Positions 54,950 through 63,384 of a stretch of DNA of 64,000 nucleotides are shown here, piece after piece. The stretch lies in assembly GCF_041102775.1 (NCBI RefSeq), contig NZ_JBGCUO010000001.1:2418001-2482000 (forward strand), written 5' to 3'. Source of the DNA: Alcanivorax sp. REN37 (lineage in GTDB: Bacteria > Pseudomonadota > Gammaproteobacteria > Pseudomonadales > Alcanivoracaceae). A program made the position numbers and the translations under genes. The notes beneath the pieces are model-generated. The model was given only the letters and a program-made list of their open reading frames with translations. It was not told where the DNA came from and made no database searches. The number at the start of each line of letters is the position of its first letter. Position 1 is the stretch's first letter.

Positions 54950-56347
54950 TTACATGCCTGGGAAGCCCGGCGGCAAGCCGCCACCAGGACCACCTTGGCC
55001 ACCACCGCCAAACATGCCACCCATGCCGCGCATCATCTGCTGCATGCCTTTGCCTTTCATCTTCTTCATCATCTTGCCCATCATCTTCTGTTGCTTGAGC
55101 AGACGATTCAGTTCTTGGATGTCGAGGCCGGCGCCCTGGGCGATACGGCGCTTGCGCGAGCCTTTGATCAGCTCCGGGTTGCGGCGCTCATCCGGCGTCA
55201 TGGAGTCGATCAACGCCTCCATGTGCTTGAAATGCTTCACCGCCACCGGGTCCTCGGTCATTTTCGACAGGCCACCCATGCCCGGCAGCTTGTCCAACAG
55301 CGAGGTCATGCCGCCCATATTGCGCATCTGCTGGAACTGGTCCTTCAGGTCGTCGAAGTCCATCGCCTTGCCCTTCTTGAGCTTCTTGGCGATTTTTTCG
55401 GCCTTGGCCTTGTCCAGCTTGCGTTCAGCTTCCTCCACCAGCGACAGCACGTCGCCCATGCCGAGGATGCGTGAGGCGATCCGTTCCGGGTGGAACAGCT
55501 CCAGCGCCTCGGTCTTCTCACCGACACCGATGAACTTGATCGGCTTGCCGGTGATGGCACGCACCGACAGCGCTGCGCCACCGCGTGAGTCACCGTCAGC
55601 CTTGGTCAGGATCACGCCGGTGAGCGGCAATGCATCATTGAACGCCGCAGCGGTGTTGGCCGCGTCCTGGCCGGTCATGGCATCTACCACGAACAGCGTT
55701 TCGATCGGCGACAGCGACGCGTGCAGGCGGCGAATCTCCGCCATCATGTCCTCGTCCACCGCCAGTCGCCCGGCGGTATCGACGATCAGCACATCCATGA
55801 ACTTGCGGCGCGCTTCCGCCACCGCATCGGTGGCAATCGCCACCGGATCCTGGTCGGCGGTGGACGGGAAGAATTCCACCCCCACTTCGCCAGCCAAGGT
55901 TTTCAACTGCTCGATGGCCGCCGGGCGGTACACGTCCGCCGACACCACCATCACTTTCTTCTTGTCGCGCTCTTTCAGGTGGCGGGCCAGCTTGGCCACC
56001 GAGGTGGTCTTACCGGCACCTTGCAGACCGGCCATCAGCAGGATGGCGGGTGGCCGCGTGGCCAGATTGAGGCCGACGTTGGCCTCGCCCATGGTGGCCA
56101 CCAGCTGGTCGTGGACGATCTTGACGAACGCCTGCTCCGGATTGAGGCTGGCCAGCACATCCTGACCCAGCGCCAACTCCTTCACTTGCTCGGTGAAGTC
56201 CTTCACCACCGGCAGCGCCACGTCCGCCTCAAGCAGCGCCTTGCGGACCTCGCGCAGGGTGTCGCGGATATTGTCCTCGGTCAGCTGCCCCTGGCCGGCC
56301 AGGTTGCGCAGCGACGCGCCAAGGCGCTCACTGAGATTCTCGAACAT
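54950..56347 (-). CDS. ffh: Signal recognition particle protein Ffh
   Basis: SRP54-type GTPase that binds signal sequences and 4.5S RNA and targets inner-membrane proteins with FtsY, 465 aa. The N domain (ALLEADV) is followed by the G domain with P-loop GLQGAGKTT near residue 107, DTAGR near 190 and TKADG near 248, and the Met-rich M domain with GSRKRRIAQGAG and a run of MMGKMMKK. The C-terminus is a Gly/Pro-rich tail. ATG at 56347 has GGAGTAAC upstream. The gene lies just upstream of rpsP and is divergent from the CcsA-like gene, as in pseudomonads. Confidence 0.98.
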   Translation of the reverse strand: MFENLSERLGASLRNLAGQGQLTEDNIRDTLREVRKALLEADVALPVVKDFTEQVKELALGQDVLASLNPEQAFVKIVHDQLVATMGEANVGLNLATRPPAILLMAGLQGAGKTTSVAKLARHLKERDKKKVMVVSADVYRPAAIEQLKTLAGEVGVEFFPSTADQDPVAIATDAVAEARRKFMDVLIVDTAGRLAVDEDMMAEIRRLHASLSPIETLFVVDAMTGQDAANTAAAFNDALPLTGVILTKADGDSRGGAALSVRAITGKPIKFIGVGEKTEALELFHPERIASRILGMGDVLSLVEEAERKLDKAKAEKIAKKLKKGKAMDFDDLKDQFQQMRNMGGMTSLLDKLPGMGGLSKMTEDPVAVKHFKHMEALIDSMTPDERRNPELIKGSRKRRIAQGAGLDIQELNRLLKQQKMMGKMMKKMKGKGMQQMMRGMGGMFGGGGQGGPGGGLPPGFPGM

Positions 56348-56487
56348 GACGGTTACTCCGGAACGGATTGATGCAAGCCGCGCAGTATAGCGTGGCCCGG
56401 CCGCCGCAGGCCACGCCCTGTCGGCGCCAGCCTTTCGCTGCCCCAACGCTTATGACACACTGCGGCGTCTTGGGAATCGTTACGATC

Positions 56488-57288
56488 ATGACCATAGCCA
56501 CTTCCAGCGGCATTGCCGCCCTCCTGCTTTATTTCGCCGCCACCCTGTTGGTGCTGCGGCGACTGCAGCGTGCCCGCACCGGGCGCAGCCTACCCTTGGT
56601 GCTGGTCGGCTTCGGTGCCGCGGCCGCCCATGCGCTGTGCCTGTGGGACACCAGTTTCTTCAGCAGTGAAGGCGTCAATCTCGGCTTGTTCCCGATGGCC
56701 TCGCTGGTGGCCGGCACCGGCGCGGCGCTGGTCACCGCGGTGGGCCTGTTCCGTCGGTTGGAATGGGTCGGCGCTATCTTGTTCCCGTTGTGCGCACTGT
56801 CGATCCCGCCGCTGCTTTGGTTCCAAGGCCCCAGCTATGCGCTGTCGCCGGGACTGGGTTTCCACGTGCTGCTGTCGATTTTGGCGTCAGCAGTGCTCGG
56901 CATCGCAGCCATGCATTCACTGCTGATCCTGCTGCAACACCGGGCGCTCAAGCGCGGCCACATCCGCGGCGGCGTGCTGCGCGCGCTACCGCCGATTCAA
57001 GTGATGGAAAGCTTGCTGTTCCAACTGCTGTGGGCCGGCCTGTTGTTCCTCAGCGCGGCCATCGTCACCGGTTTCGTCTACGTCGACGACATGTTTGCCC
57101 AGCGCGTGGCCCACAAAACGGTGCTGACGCTCGGCGCCTGGCTGCTGTTCGCCATGCTGGTGCTCGGCAACCGCTGGCTCGGCTGGCGTGCGCTCACCGC
57201 GGTGCGTTTCACGCTGGCTGGCTTCCTGGTGCTAGTGCTGGGGTTCTTCGGCACCCAGCTGGTGCTGGAATTCATCCTGCGCCATTGA
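56488..57288 (+). CDS. CcsA/YpjD-like cytochrome c assembly family membrane protein
   Basis: The product is a 266-aa inner-membrane protein with eight hydrophobic helices and the CcsA/CcmC-like (WWD-related) layout, including LGFHVLLSILASAVLGIAA and AHKTVLTLGAWLLFAM with conserved His residues (HVLLS, HSLLI, HKTV). In E. coli the homologue YpjD (CorE) sits next to the CorC-type YfjD, as here. Its role is unclear: haem handling or Mg2+/Co2+ efflux regulation have been suggested. The start is uncertain: ATG at 56488 begins the conserved part, an ATG at 56452 is possible. Confidence 0.88.
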   Translation: MTIATSSGIAALLLYFAATLLVLRRLQRARTGRSLPLVLVGFGAAAAHALCLWDTSFFSSEGVNLGLFPMASLVAGTGAALVTAVGLFRRLEWVGAILFPLCALSIPPLLWFQGPSYALSPGLGFHVLLSILASAVLGIAAMHSLLILLQHRALKRGHIRGGVLRALPPIQVMESLLFQLLWAGLLFLSAAIVTGFVYVDDMFAQRVAHKTVLTLGAWLLFAMLVLGNRWLGWRALTAVRFTLAGFLVLVLGFFGTQLVLEFILRH

Positions 57289-57362
57289 CCGCGTCGGCTT
57301 GACACTGCCAAACCCGGTTCCAGACAATCGCGTCTCACCCGCCACAAGGTTCACAACTGATT

Positions 57363-58622
57363 TTGGCTGACCTTCCCGCTTCATTGATGATCGGCTTGCT
57401 GGTGGTGCTGGTACTGGCCTCGGCATTTTTCTCCAGCAGTGAAACCGGCATGTTGGCGATCAATCGCTACCGCCTGCGCCACTTGGCGCGCAGCGGCCAC
57501 CGTGGCGCGCTGCGCGTGGAGCGGCTGCTGGCCCGCATCGATCGGCTGCTGGGCACCATTCTGATCGGCAACAACTTCGTCAACAGCTACGCCGCCACCA
57601 TCGCCACGCTGCTGGCGATCCGCTGGTTTGGCAATTTGGGCGCGGCGCTGGCGCCGGTCGCCATCACGCTGATTCTGCTGGTGTTCGCTGAGATCACCCC
57701 AAAGACGTTTGCGGCCCGGCACCCGGAGAAAATTGCGTTTGCCGCCAGTGGACCGTTGCGGCTGATCAACCTGCTGCTGGCGCCGCTGGTGTGGGTGGTG
57801 GGCGGCATCAGTAATGGCCTGCTGCGGCTGTTCGGCTTCAATGCCGCCAAGCCGGCGGACGACAATCTCAGCCCGGCTGAGCTGCGCTCGGTGGTTAACG
57901 AAGCCGGCCCGCTGATCCCGGCGGCCCACCAGAAAATGCTGCTCAACATTCTCGACCTGGAAGAAATCACCGTCGAGGACATCATGATCCCGCGCAACGA
58001 GATGGTCGGCATCGACATCGAGGACGACCTCGACCACATCCTCGACATCCTGCGCAACGCCCAGCACACGCGGCTGCCAATCTGGCGCAACGACCCCAGC
58101 AACCTGATCGGCACCCTGCACCTGCGCCGGGTGTCACGGCTGCTGATGCACAACGAAGTGACCAAGGCCGACATCATGCAGATGTCCAGCGAACCGCATT
58201 TCGTGCCGGAAGGCACGCCGCTGCACCGGCAGCTGATCAACTTCCAGCATCACCGGCGCCGGCTCGGCGTGGTCGTGGATGAATATGGCGACGTGATGGG
58301 GCTGGTGACGCTGGAGGACATCCTTGAGGAGATTGTCGGCGAATTCACCACCGACATGGCGTCCAGCAGCCCGGACCTGCTGCCGCAGGACGACGGCAGC
58401 TATCTAGTGGATGGCACCGCCCATGTGCGCGACGTGAACAAAGCATTGGGATGGGATCTGCCGCGCCAAGGTGCCAAGACCATCAACGGGCTGATCCTCG
58501 AATACTTGCAGGACATTCCGGAGAGCAACTCAGCGTTCCGACTCGGCGATTACCTGATTGAAGTGATGCACGTGAAAGACCACATGGTGAAGACCGCCCG
58601 CCTCACCCACAGCCCGCGCTAA
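57363..58622 (+). CDS. HlyC/CorC family transporter (CNNM-type, YfjD-like)
   Basis: The product is a 419-aa membrane protein of the CNNM/CorC family. A DUF21 domain with three to four helices (SAFFSSSETGMLAINRYRL at its start) is followed by two CBS domains (about 200-330) and the C-terminal CorC_HlyC domain (about 340-415, LVDGTAHVRDVNKALG). Such proteins are linked to Mg2+/Co2+ homeostasis. The TTG at 57363 is proposed because it gives the family N-terminus (short polar lead into TM1); an ATG at 57387 would remove eight residues. It follows the CcsA-like gene by 74 bases, a conserved pair. Confidence 0.93.
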   Translation: MADLPASLMIGLLVVLVLASAFFSSSETGMLAINRYRLRHLARSGHRGALRVERLLARIDRLLGTILIGNNFVNSYAATIATLLAIRWFGNLGAALAPVAITLILLVFAEITPKTFAARHPEKIAFAASGPLRLINLLLAPLVWVVGGISNGLLRLFGFNAAKPADDNLSPAELRSVVNEAGPLIPAAHQKMLLNILDLEEITVEDIMIPRNEMVGIDIEDDLDHILDILRNAQHTRLPIWRNDPSNLIGTLHLRRVSRLLMHNEVTKADIMQMSSEPHFVPEGTPLHRQLINFQHHRRRLGVVVDEYGDVMGLVTLEDILEEIVGEFTTDMASSSPDLLPQDDGSYLVDGTAHVRDVNKALGWDLPRQGAKTINGLILEYLQDIPESNSAFRLGDYLIEVMHVKDHMVKTARLTHSPR

Positions 58623-58628
58623 GCTGGT

Positions 58629-58844
58629 TCAGGCCCGCCGCAGCGCGCGCTGTTCCAACACCCAGCACAGCGCCGGCTCGCCTTGCATACGCCGCCGACA
58701 GCGAGCCAGCACTTCGCGCTGGGCCGCCGGCTCCAGCACTCCCCACTGACTCACTTCCATGCCGGTGCGGAAACAGCCCACGCATACATCATCGCCGTCC
58801 AGGGCACAGATGCTGACGCAGGGCGAGGCGACCCGCTCAGTCAT
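58629..58844 (-). CDS. DUF1289 family protein
   Basis: The product is a 71-aa Cys-containing protein with the DUF1289 pattern SPCVSIC and DVCVGCFRT (C9, C13, C21, C24), probably a small metal-binding or iron-sulfur-type fold, followed by a helix QWGVLEPAAQREVLARC. Function unknown. Its ATG lies inside the last codons of the upstream carbonic anhydrase-like gene (8-base overlap), so the two are coupled. It is convergent with the CorC-type gene (6-base gap). Confidence 0.9.
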   Translation of the reverse strand: MTERVASPCVSICALDGDDVCVGCFRTGMEVSQWGVLEPAAQREVLARCRRRMQGEPALCWVLEQRALRRA

Positions 58845-59370
58845 GGAAACGCGGGTCCGGCTTCAGCTCGGCCGCGAAGCGCTTCGCATGCTGCACGTAA
58901 TGCAGGGTGCCCATGGTGATCATCATCTTCTGCCCTTCTGATACCGGCTTCACCACCTTCGCTGGCACCCCCATCACCAATGAGTCGTCGGGAATTTCCA
59001 TGCCTTCCGGCACCAAGGAATGAGCTGCGATCACGCAGTTGCGACCGATGCGCGCGCGGTTGAGCACCACGGCACCGATACCGATCAGGCTGTTATCGCC
59101 GATGGTGCAGCCATGCAGCATCGCTTGGTGGCCGACGGTGACATGCTTGCCCACCGTCAGCGGAATGCCCGGATCCACGTGCAGCACGGCACCGTCCTGC
59201 ACATTGGAGCCTTCACCGATGGTGATGGTGTCGACGTCGGCGCGCAGCACCGCGTTGAACCAGATGCTGGCATCCGGGCCCAGCACCACCGAGCCGATCA
59301 CCGACGCACTGTCGGCAATCCAGTACTCGCCTTGGGTTTCCAGGCGTCGATCGTCAATGGTGTAAATCAT
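58837..59370 (-). CDS. Gamma-carbonic anhydrase family hexapeptide-repeat protein
   Basis: The product is a 177-aa left-handed beta-helix protein (YrdA/PaaY/CaiE-like). The three zinc-ligand histidines of gamma-carbonic anhydrases are present at H64, H81 and H86 in AVLHVD, VTVGHQAMLHGC. Hexapeptide I-G-x-x-S patterns run through residues 20-140. Enzymes of this group are either weak or true carbonic anhydrases or thioesterases; the reaction is not certain. ATG at 59370 overlaps the NUDIX stop by four bases; it is also coupled to DUF1289 downstream. Confidence 0.92.
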   Translation of the reverse strand: MIYTIDDRRLETQGEYWIADSASVIGSVVLGPDASIWFNAVLRADVDTITIGEGSNVQDGAVLHVDPGIPLTVGKHVTVGHQAMLHGCTIGDNSLIGIGAVVLNRARIGRNCVIAAHSLVPEGMEIPDDSLVMGVPAKVVKPVSEGQKMMITMGTLHYVQHAKRFAAELKPDPRFHD

Positions 59371-59972
59371 GATTTGTTCCGCTGATAGACGTCGTGGTCG
59401 ATGTACTCAATACCGGCATCGAACACGTGGTTGAGCAGGTCGAGAATCATGAAGGCGGTCAGGCCCCAAATCCGGTGACCCTCGAAGTAGTAGTTCGGCA
59501 TCCGCAGCACGCGGCCGTAGACGCTGACCTCACCCGGCGTGAACTGCGGCTTTTCTTCCATGAAGAACTGCCACGGCACGCGGAAGATGCTGGCGATTTC
59601 ACCGGGCTCGGCCACCAGCTCCACATCTGGCCGCACCACGCCGACAAACGGCGTGACCTTCATGCCGAAGCGCGATGGAATCGCCGACAACTGCCCGAGC
59701 ACCCGCACCTCATCCGGCGCCAGCCCCACCTCCTCGTTCGACTCGCGCAACGCGGTGGCCAGCAGATCGGCATCTTCGAGATGGCGGCGGCCGCCGGGAA
59801 ACGCCACTTCGCCGGCATGGGTGGGCATGTATTGGGAACGCACGGTGAGGATCAATTCCGGGTCCGGCGCGTCGGTGAACGGCATCAGGATGGCCGCCTC
59901 CGGCAGCACGCCCGGGTAGTCCTGCTGGCGATAGTCCTGCAGCCCCCGCTGAATATGGTCAATCACTTGCAT
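59367..59972 (-). CDS. CoA pyrophosphatase (NUDIX hydrolase)
   Basis: The product is a 201-aa NUDIX enzyme. The CoA-specific lead motif ILTVRSQYMPTHAGEVAFPGG (given here for positions about 41-61) is followed by the Nudix box, whose REx2EE core reads RESNEEVG. Such enzymes cleave CoA and acyl-CoA to 4'-phosphopantetheine derivatives and 3',5'-ADP. A GTG lies immediately before the ATG at 59972 and either could start. It is first in a coupled run NUDIX - gamma-carbonic anhydrase - DUF1289. Confidence 0.93.
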   Translation of the reverse strand: MQVIDHIQRGLQDYRQQDYPGVLPEAAILMPFTDAPDPELILTVRSQYMPTHAGEVAFPGGRRHLEDADLLATALRESNEEVGLAPDEVRVLGQLSAIPSRFGMKVTPFVGVVRPDVELVAEPGEIASIFRVPWQFFMEEKPQFTPGEVSVYGRVLRMPNYYFEGHRIWGLTAFMILDLLNHVFDAGIEYIDHDVYQRNKS

Positions 59973-60150
59973 CACAGGTATCCCCGTAGTGCCCGCGGAC
60001 CAGTGCGGTGCGGGCAGCGCACGCTGGCTGTATTTTTTTCAAACGCCAGTTTGAACAGAGCGGCGGGCCGCTGCAAGCCCTGCGCGGCATCGCGTTGCAG
60101 ACTGCAAAACAAGCCTTTAGGCTGCGTTGGACCCTGACTGGAAAGACGCC

Positions 60151-60708
60151 ATGAAGTTTTGCAGCCACTGCGGCAGTGATGCGCTCCGTTTTGATGTTCC
60201 CGAAGGTGACAACCGCCCCCGCTACTGGTGCCCGGCCTGCGGCACTGTGCATTACCAAAACCCGAAAGTGGTGGTCGGCGCGATCCCGGTCTGGGAAGAC
60301 CGCATCCTGCTGTGCAAGCGCGCGATCCAACCACGCAAGGACTACTGGACGCTGCCGGCCGGCTACATGGAAAACGGCGAGACACTGCAAGAAGGTGCCG
60401 CCCGAGAAACCTGGGAAGAAGCCTGCGCCACGGTGAACATCAGCGACTTGTACACGGTGTTCAATTTGCCACACATCTGGCAAATCCATGTGTTCTTCCT
60501 GTCCACCATGGTCGATGAGCGCTACGGCGTCGGCGAGGAATCATCCGACGCTGGGCTGTTTCTGCCGAGCGAGATTCCCTGGGACCAATTGGCCTTCCCC
60601 ACCGTGTCGCGCACGCTGCGCTACTTCCTTGATGACCGGGTGCGCGGCGAGTTTCCGTTGCGACTGCAGGACATCACCGCCAAGCCCATCGCCGGGCTGC
60701 GCGACTAG
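60151..60708 (+). CDS. NUDIX hydrolase with N-terminal zinc ribbon
   Basis: The product is a 185-aa protein with an N-terminal zinc ribbon (CSHCG at about residues 4-8 and CPACG at about 27-31) and a NUDIX domain. The Nudix box from GYMENGETL to RETWEEACATV is complete (REx2EE intact). It resembles the NudC-like/ADP-ribose pyrophosphatase group with nudix_N zinc finger. Substrate unresolved; NADH, ADP-ribose and FAD are the usual candidates. The ATG follows a GGAAAG. It is divergent from the CoA pyrophosphatase and its stop overlaps the convergent CobW-type gene by four bases. Confidence 0.93.
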   Translation: MKFCSHCGSDALRFDVPEGDNRPRYWCPACGTVHYQNPKVVVGAIPVWEDRILLCKRAIQPRKDYWTLPAGYMENGETLQEGAARETWEEACATVNISDLYTVFNLPHIWQIHVFFLSTMVDERYGVGEESSDAGLFLPSEIPWDQLAFPTVSRTLRYFLDDRVRGEFPLRLQDITAKPIAGLRD

Positions 60709-61601
60709 ATCAGCGTCCAACCGGCGGCCAGCCAAGCCGCCAGCGACGGCGCCCGGGTGCCGAGCAACTGCACCTGACCGGCGCCCGGCCCCGGCCGCCA
60801 CTGCGGCGCCTGCAGGTTGCCGGTGCTGTTGAGCTGCCAATGTCCCCCTTCGGCAGCCGCCACCTCACCTTTGATCCGCACACCGGGCAGCGTAGCCTGC
60901 AACGCAGCGAGCTGTGCCAACGCCAGCCCGCCACTGGCACGCCATTGCAGCGCCTGCTGCCAAACTGCTTCCGCGCCGCTGGGCAACCAGGCTGGCAGCG
61001 GCTGCACCGGGCCTTGCAGCCAGTCCAGCGACGCCTTGGCGCCATCGAATTTCACCGCTCGCGCCTGCGGCCTACTCGCCGCGAGAGCCTCAAAACGGGC
61101 ATGCTCCGCTGCGCTCCAGCCATCGGCGCGACTGCCCACCAACACCTCCGCAACCGCCAACTGCTGTCGGTAAACCGCTGACTCCGGCCGCAACTGCTGT
61201 GGGTCCACCACGCACAGAGTCGGCGCCGGCTGCAGGATGCCGCGATAGTGTGTGCCGCGCAGCAGCGCGAGGATTTCCGCCGGATGGCCAGCGCCGGAGG
61301 CTTCCACCAGCACGCGCGTCGGCTGAGTCTGGCGCAGCAAGCGATTGAGCGTGACTGGCAACGCCACTGCCCCACTGCAGCCCATGCAGCCGCCGGCCAG
61401 CTCTGCTACGCCAGCGTGTTGGCGGCGTAGCCATTCGCCGTCGAAACCGCGCTCACCGAATTCGTTCACCAGCACCGCCCAGCGCTCCGCCGACGGCGTC
61501 GCCAACAGTGCCTGCACCAAGGTGGTTTTGCCGCTGCCGAGCAGGCCGGTGACCAAATGCACCGGGATCCCCCGCGCACGCCAGCCGCCGGCGGCGCTCA
61601 T
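60705..61601 (-). CDS. CobW/COG0523-family GTPase with atypical GCMGC motif
   Basis: The product is a 298-aa P-loop GTPase of the G3E/CobW family. Walker A GLLGSGKT is at residues 19-26, LVNEFGERG at 44-52 and the metal-site motif reads GCMGC (residues 71-75) instead of the usual GCxCC, so the third Cys of the canonical motif is missing. GTP-specificity loops (S/GKTD-like) are weak. These proteins act as metallochaperones or metal insertases, mostly for Zn. The altered site makes its metal preference uncertain. The C-terminal CobW_C domain is short (about 200-298). 3' overlap with the NUDIX gene is four bases. Confidence 0.85.
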   Translation of the reverse strand: MSAAGGWRARGIPVHLVTGLLGSGKTTLVQALLATPSAERWAVLVNEFGERGFDGEWLRRQHAGVAELAGGCMGCSGAVALPVTLNRLLRQTQPTRVLVEASGAGHPAEILALLRGTHYRGILQPAPTLCVVDPQQLRPESAVYRQQLAVAEVLVGSRADGWSAAEHARFEALAASRPQARAVKFDGAKASLDWLQGPVQPLPAWLPSGAEAVWQQALQWRASGGLALAQLAALQATLPGVRIKGEVAAAEGGHWQLNSTGNLQAPQWRPGPGAGQVQLLGTRAPSLAAWLAAGWTLI

Positions 61602-61705
61602 GGAAGCGCTCCGGCAACAACAGTGGGAAAGGATGTGGTCATAGCAGGCCCGCTCCGGGTCAGAAGCCGGAACAGCTTACGCCATGGCGCCAAGGTCGCC
61701 GAGGA

Positions 61706-61981
61706 TCAGTGCACCTGACGCCAGAGATGGCGGGTGAGCCGGCTGAGTAGATAGGCCGGCTGAGCCTCCGGGCTCTCCGGCGGCGTGATCAAGGCGGCGC
61801 GCGCGCCTTCCAGGGCATCCAACACCCGCGCTCGGTCGGCGCCGTCTAAGTGCTGGTCGGATTCGGCGTCAAGGATCAACTCCACTAACGCTGCACGTGC
61901 TTCGGCCGTGGCATTCAACGCCAAGCACTCAATCACGTACTCCACGTCGTCGAGCCACCGCAAGGCCTGTGAAAGCGTCAT
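61706..61981 (-). CDS. Small hypothetical helical protein
   Basis: The product is a 91-aa acidic, Ala/Leu-rich protein with no signal, membrane segment or motif I recognise. It is predicted to be wholly helical (SQALRWLDDVEYVIE, ARAALVELILDAE). ATG at 61981 has GGAGA six bases upstream and codon usage matches the neighbours, so I consider it a real gene. It lies 104 bases upstream of the CobW-type gene on the same strand; cotranscription is possible. Confidence 0.6.
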   Translation of the reverse strand: MTLSQALRWLDDVEYVIECLALNATAEARAALVELILDAESDQHLDGADRARVLDALEGARAALITPPESPEAQPAYLLSRLTRHLWRQVH

Positions 61982-62265
61982 AACTGTCTCCGCTGGCCCG
62001 ATGGCCAAAGCTGTCTTCACCACGGGCATCCACCCCCTGAATCAGTACGCGTTGCTATGGCACCGGCCTCCTGCCTGACCTGGTTTCGAGCCCTTCATTT
62101 TCAGTCAGATCGGCCGCCAAACAAGGCCACGATACAGTTTCAGAACAAACAGCCTACACAGCACACAGAGCGTTGCCCGGCGCTTACGCAACAGCGCCTT
62201 TGCGAACCGTTCGCTACCGCATTGCAGCGTTATGTGAACCGAATCACGGGCCGCCGGCGCAGCCG

Positions 62266-62595
62266 TCAGAGGAATTGGCGGTAATCCAGCAGCGGCCACA
62301 GGTCCACCGCCGGCTCTTGGTAGGGATGCGCCGCCACCAGCGCGCGCAGTGCGGCGCCAAGGTAGCGCTGGTCACAAACCAGCTCGATACGGTGTTCGGT
62401 GACCCGCTCAACTCGCCCGGTACTGCCCAGGAACGGCTGACTGCCGGGCAGGGGCCGGAACTGGCCCTGCCCGACCAGCTCGAAGGCGCAGTGATCGTAA
62501 TCACCGACCCGCCCAACGCCGGCGTCAAACAGCGCCTGCTTGACCGCCTCGGCGTGGGTCGCTGGCACGAACACACACAGCTTGTAGAGCGTCAT
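62266..62595 (-). CDS. YqfO/NIF3 C-terminal-domain-like PII-fold protein
   Basis: The product is a 109-aa protein matching the small PII-like domain that is inserted in NIF3/YqfO proteins, here standing alone. Recognisable segments are MTLYKLCVFVP, VKQALFDAGVGRVGDYDHC, HRIELVCDQ and HPYQEPAVDLWPLL (the conserved HPYEEPAxD motif). Role unknown; PII-like folds often bind nucleotides or metal. Its ATG overlaps the upstream thioesterase stop (TGATG), so the two are cotranslated. Confidence 0.9.
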   Translation of the reverse strand: MTLYKLCVFVPATHAEAVKQALFDAGVGRVGDYDHCAFELVGQGQFRPLPGSQPFLGSTGRVERVTEHRIELVCDQRYLGAALRALVAAHPYQEPAVDLWPLLDYRQFL

Positions 62596-63281
62596 CACTG
62601 CGGCCCGTGGCCATCACGCCAGCGGTACGGCTCCTGCATGCTGATCCAGATGCCCTCCGCCAGCACGGTCTGCTCGCCGTCTACGAAGAAGCGACCTTCG
62701 ACAAACATCTTGCGGCCCTCGATGCGCTGGATGCGTGCCTCCATCAGCACTTCCTTGCGCAGCGGCGTGCCCGCTTGGTAGCGGATATTGAGGGTGCCGG
62801 TCATGCCCAATCCATGGACCAGGTCCTGACACTTGGCCATGAGGATATCCAGCATCAGCGCCACCACGCCGCCATGCACGCGCCCCGGCGGCCCCTGCCA
62901 GGCCGGGCCAAGGGTGGCGCGCCCACGCACCACATCGCCGTCCAGCCACAGCTCTAACGGCGGCGCCATGGCCGCCGACAGGCCGGTCATGATGTCGTGG
63001 TCACCCATGTCCAGCGCATCCTGCTGGCTGCCCTTGCCGGTCCACAGCCGCATCAGCAGCGGCTGCTGTTGGCGGCGCGGGTGGCTGGCCACGTCGTCGG
63101 CCCACTGCTCGGCCTGATCGGCCCACTGGGTCAGTTTCTGTTGCGGCGCCTCGACGCGCACCAAGCGGTCGATGATGCGTCGCAGCGCAGCCGCCAAGCG
63201 GCGGCGCTCCCGGTATTCCGGGTTGGCTGCCACCGGCTCGCTTTGCGGCAGTTGTTGCAGGTCGTACTCGGACTCGCTCAT
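62595..63281 (-). CDS. PaaI-type hotdog-fold thioesterase
   Basis: The product is a 228-aa protein whose C-terminal 130 residues form a hotdog domain with the PaaI/4HBT motif GRVHGGVVALMLD (near residue 140) and LNIRYQAGTPL. The N-terminal 100 residues are an unusual helical extension rich in Arg/Gln/Trp. It likely hydrolyses acyl-CoA thioesters; the substrate is not known. ATG at 63281 has GGAGAAC upstream. It overlaps the downstream YqfO-like gene and follows the purL terminator. Confidence 0.85.
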   Translation of the reverse strand: MSESEYDLQQLPQSEPVAANPEYRERRRLAAALRRIIDRLVRVEAPQQKLTQWADQAEQWADDVASHPRRQQQPLLMRLWTGKGSQQDALDMGDHDIMTGLSAAMAPPLELWLDGDVVRGRATLGPAWQGPPGRVHGGVVALMLDILMAKCQDLVHGLGMTGTLNIRYQAGTPLRKEVLMEARIQRIEGRKMFVEGRFFVDGEQTVLAEGIWISMQEPYRWRDGHGPQ

Positions 63282-63326
63282 GGCGTTCTCCGTCAACATT
63301 CTCGAGGGCGGCCACAGCGCGGCCAA

Positions 63327-63359
63327 CAAAAAGCCCCTGCGCGCGGGCGCGAGGGGCTT
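63327..63359 (-). terminator. Rho-independent terminator of purL
   Basis: Stem AAGCCCCT/AGGGGCTT (63331-63338 with 63352-63359) encloses a GC-rich loop and, read on the minus strand, is followed by a run of five T (63328-63332). It lies 25 bases after the purL stop. Confidence 0.85.
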
Positions 63360-63384
63360 GGTGTCGCGAGCAAGTAGGAGGGGA

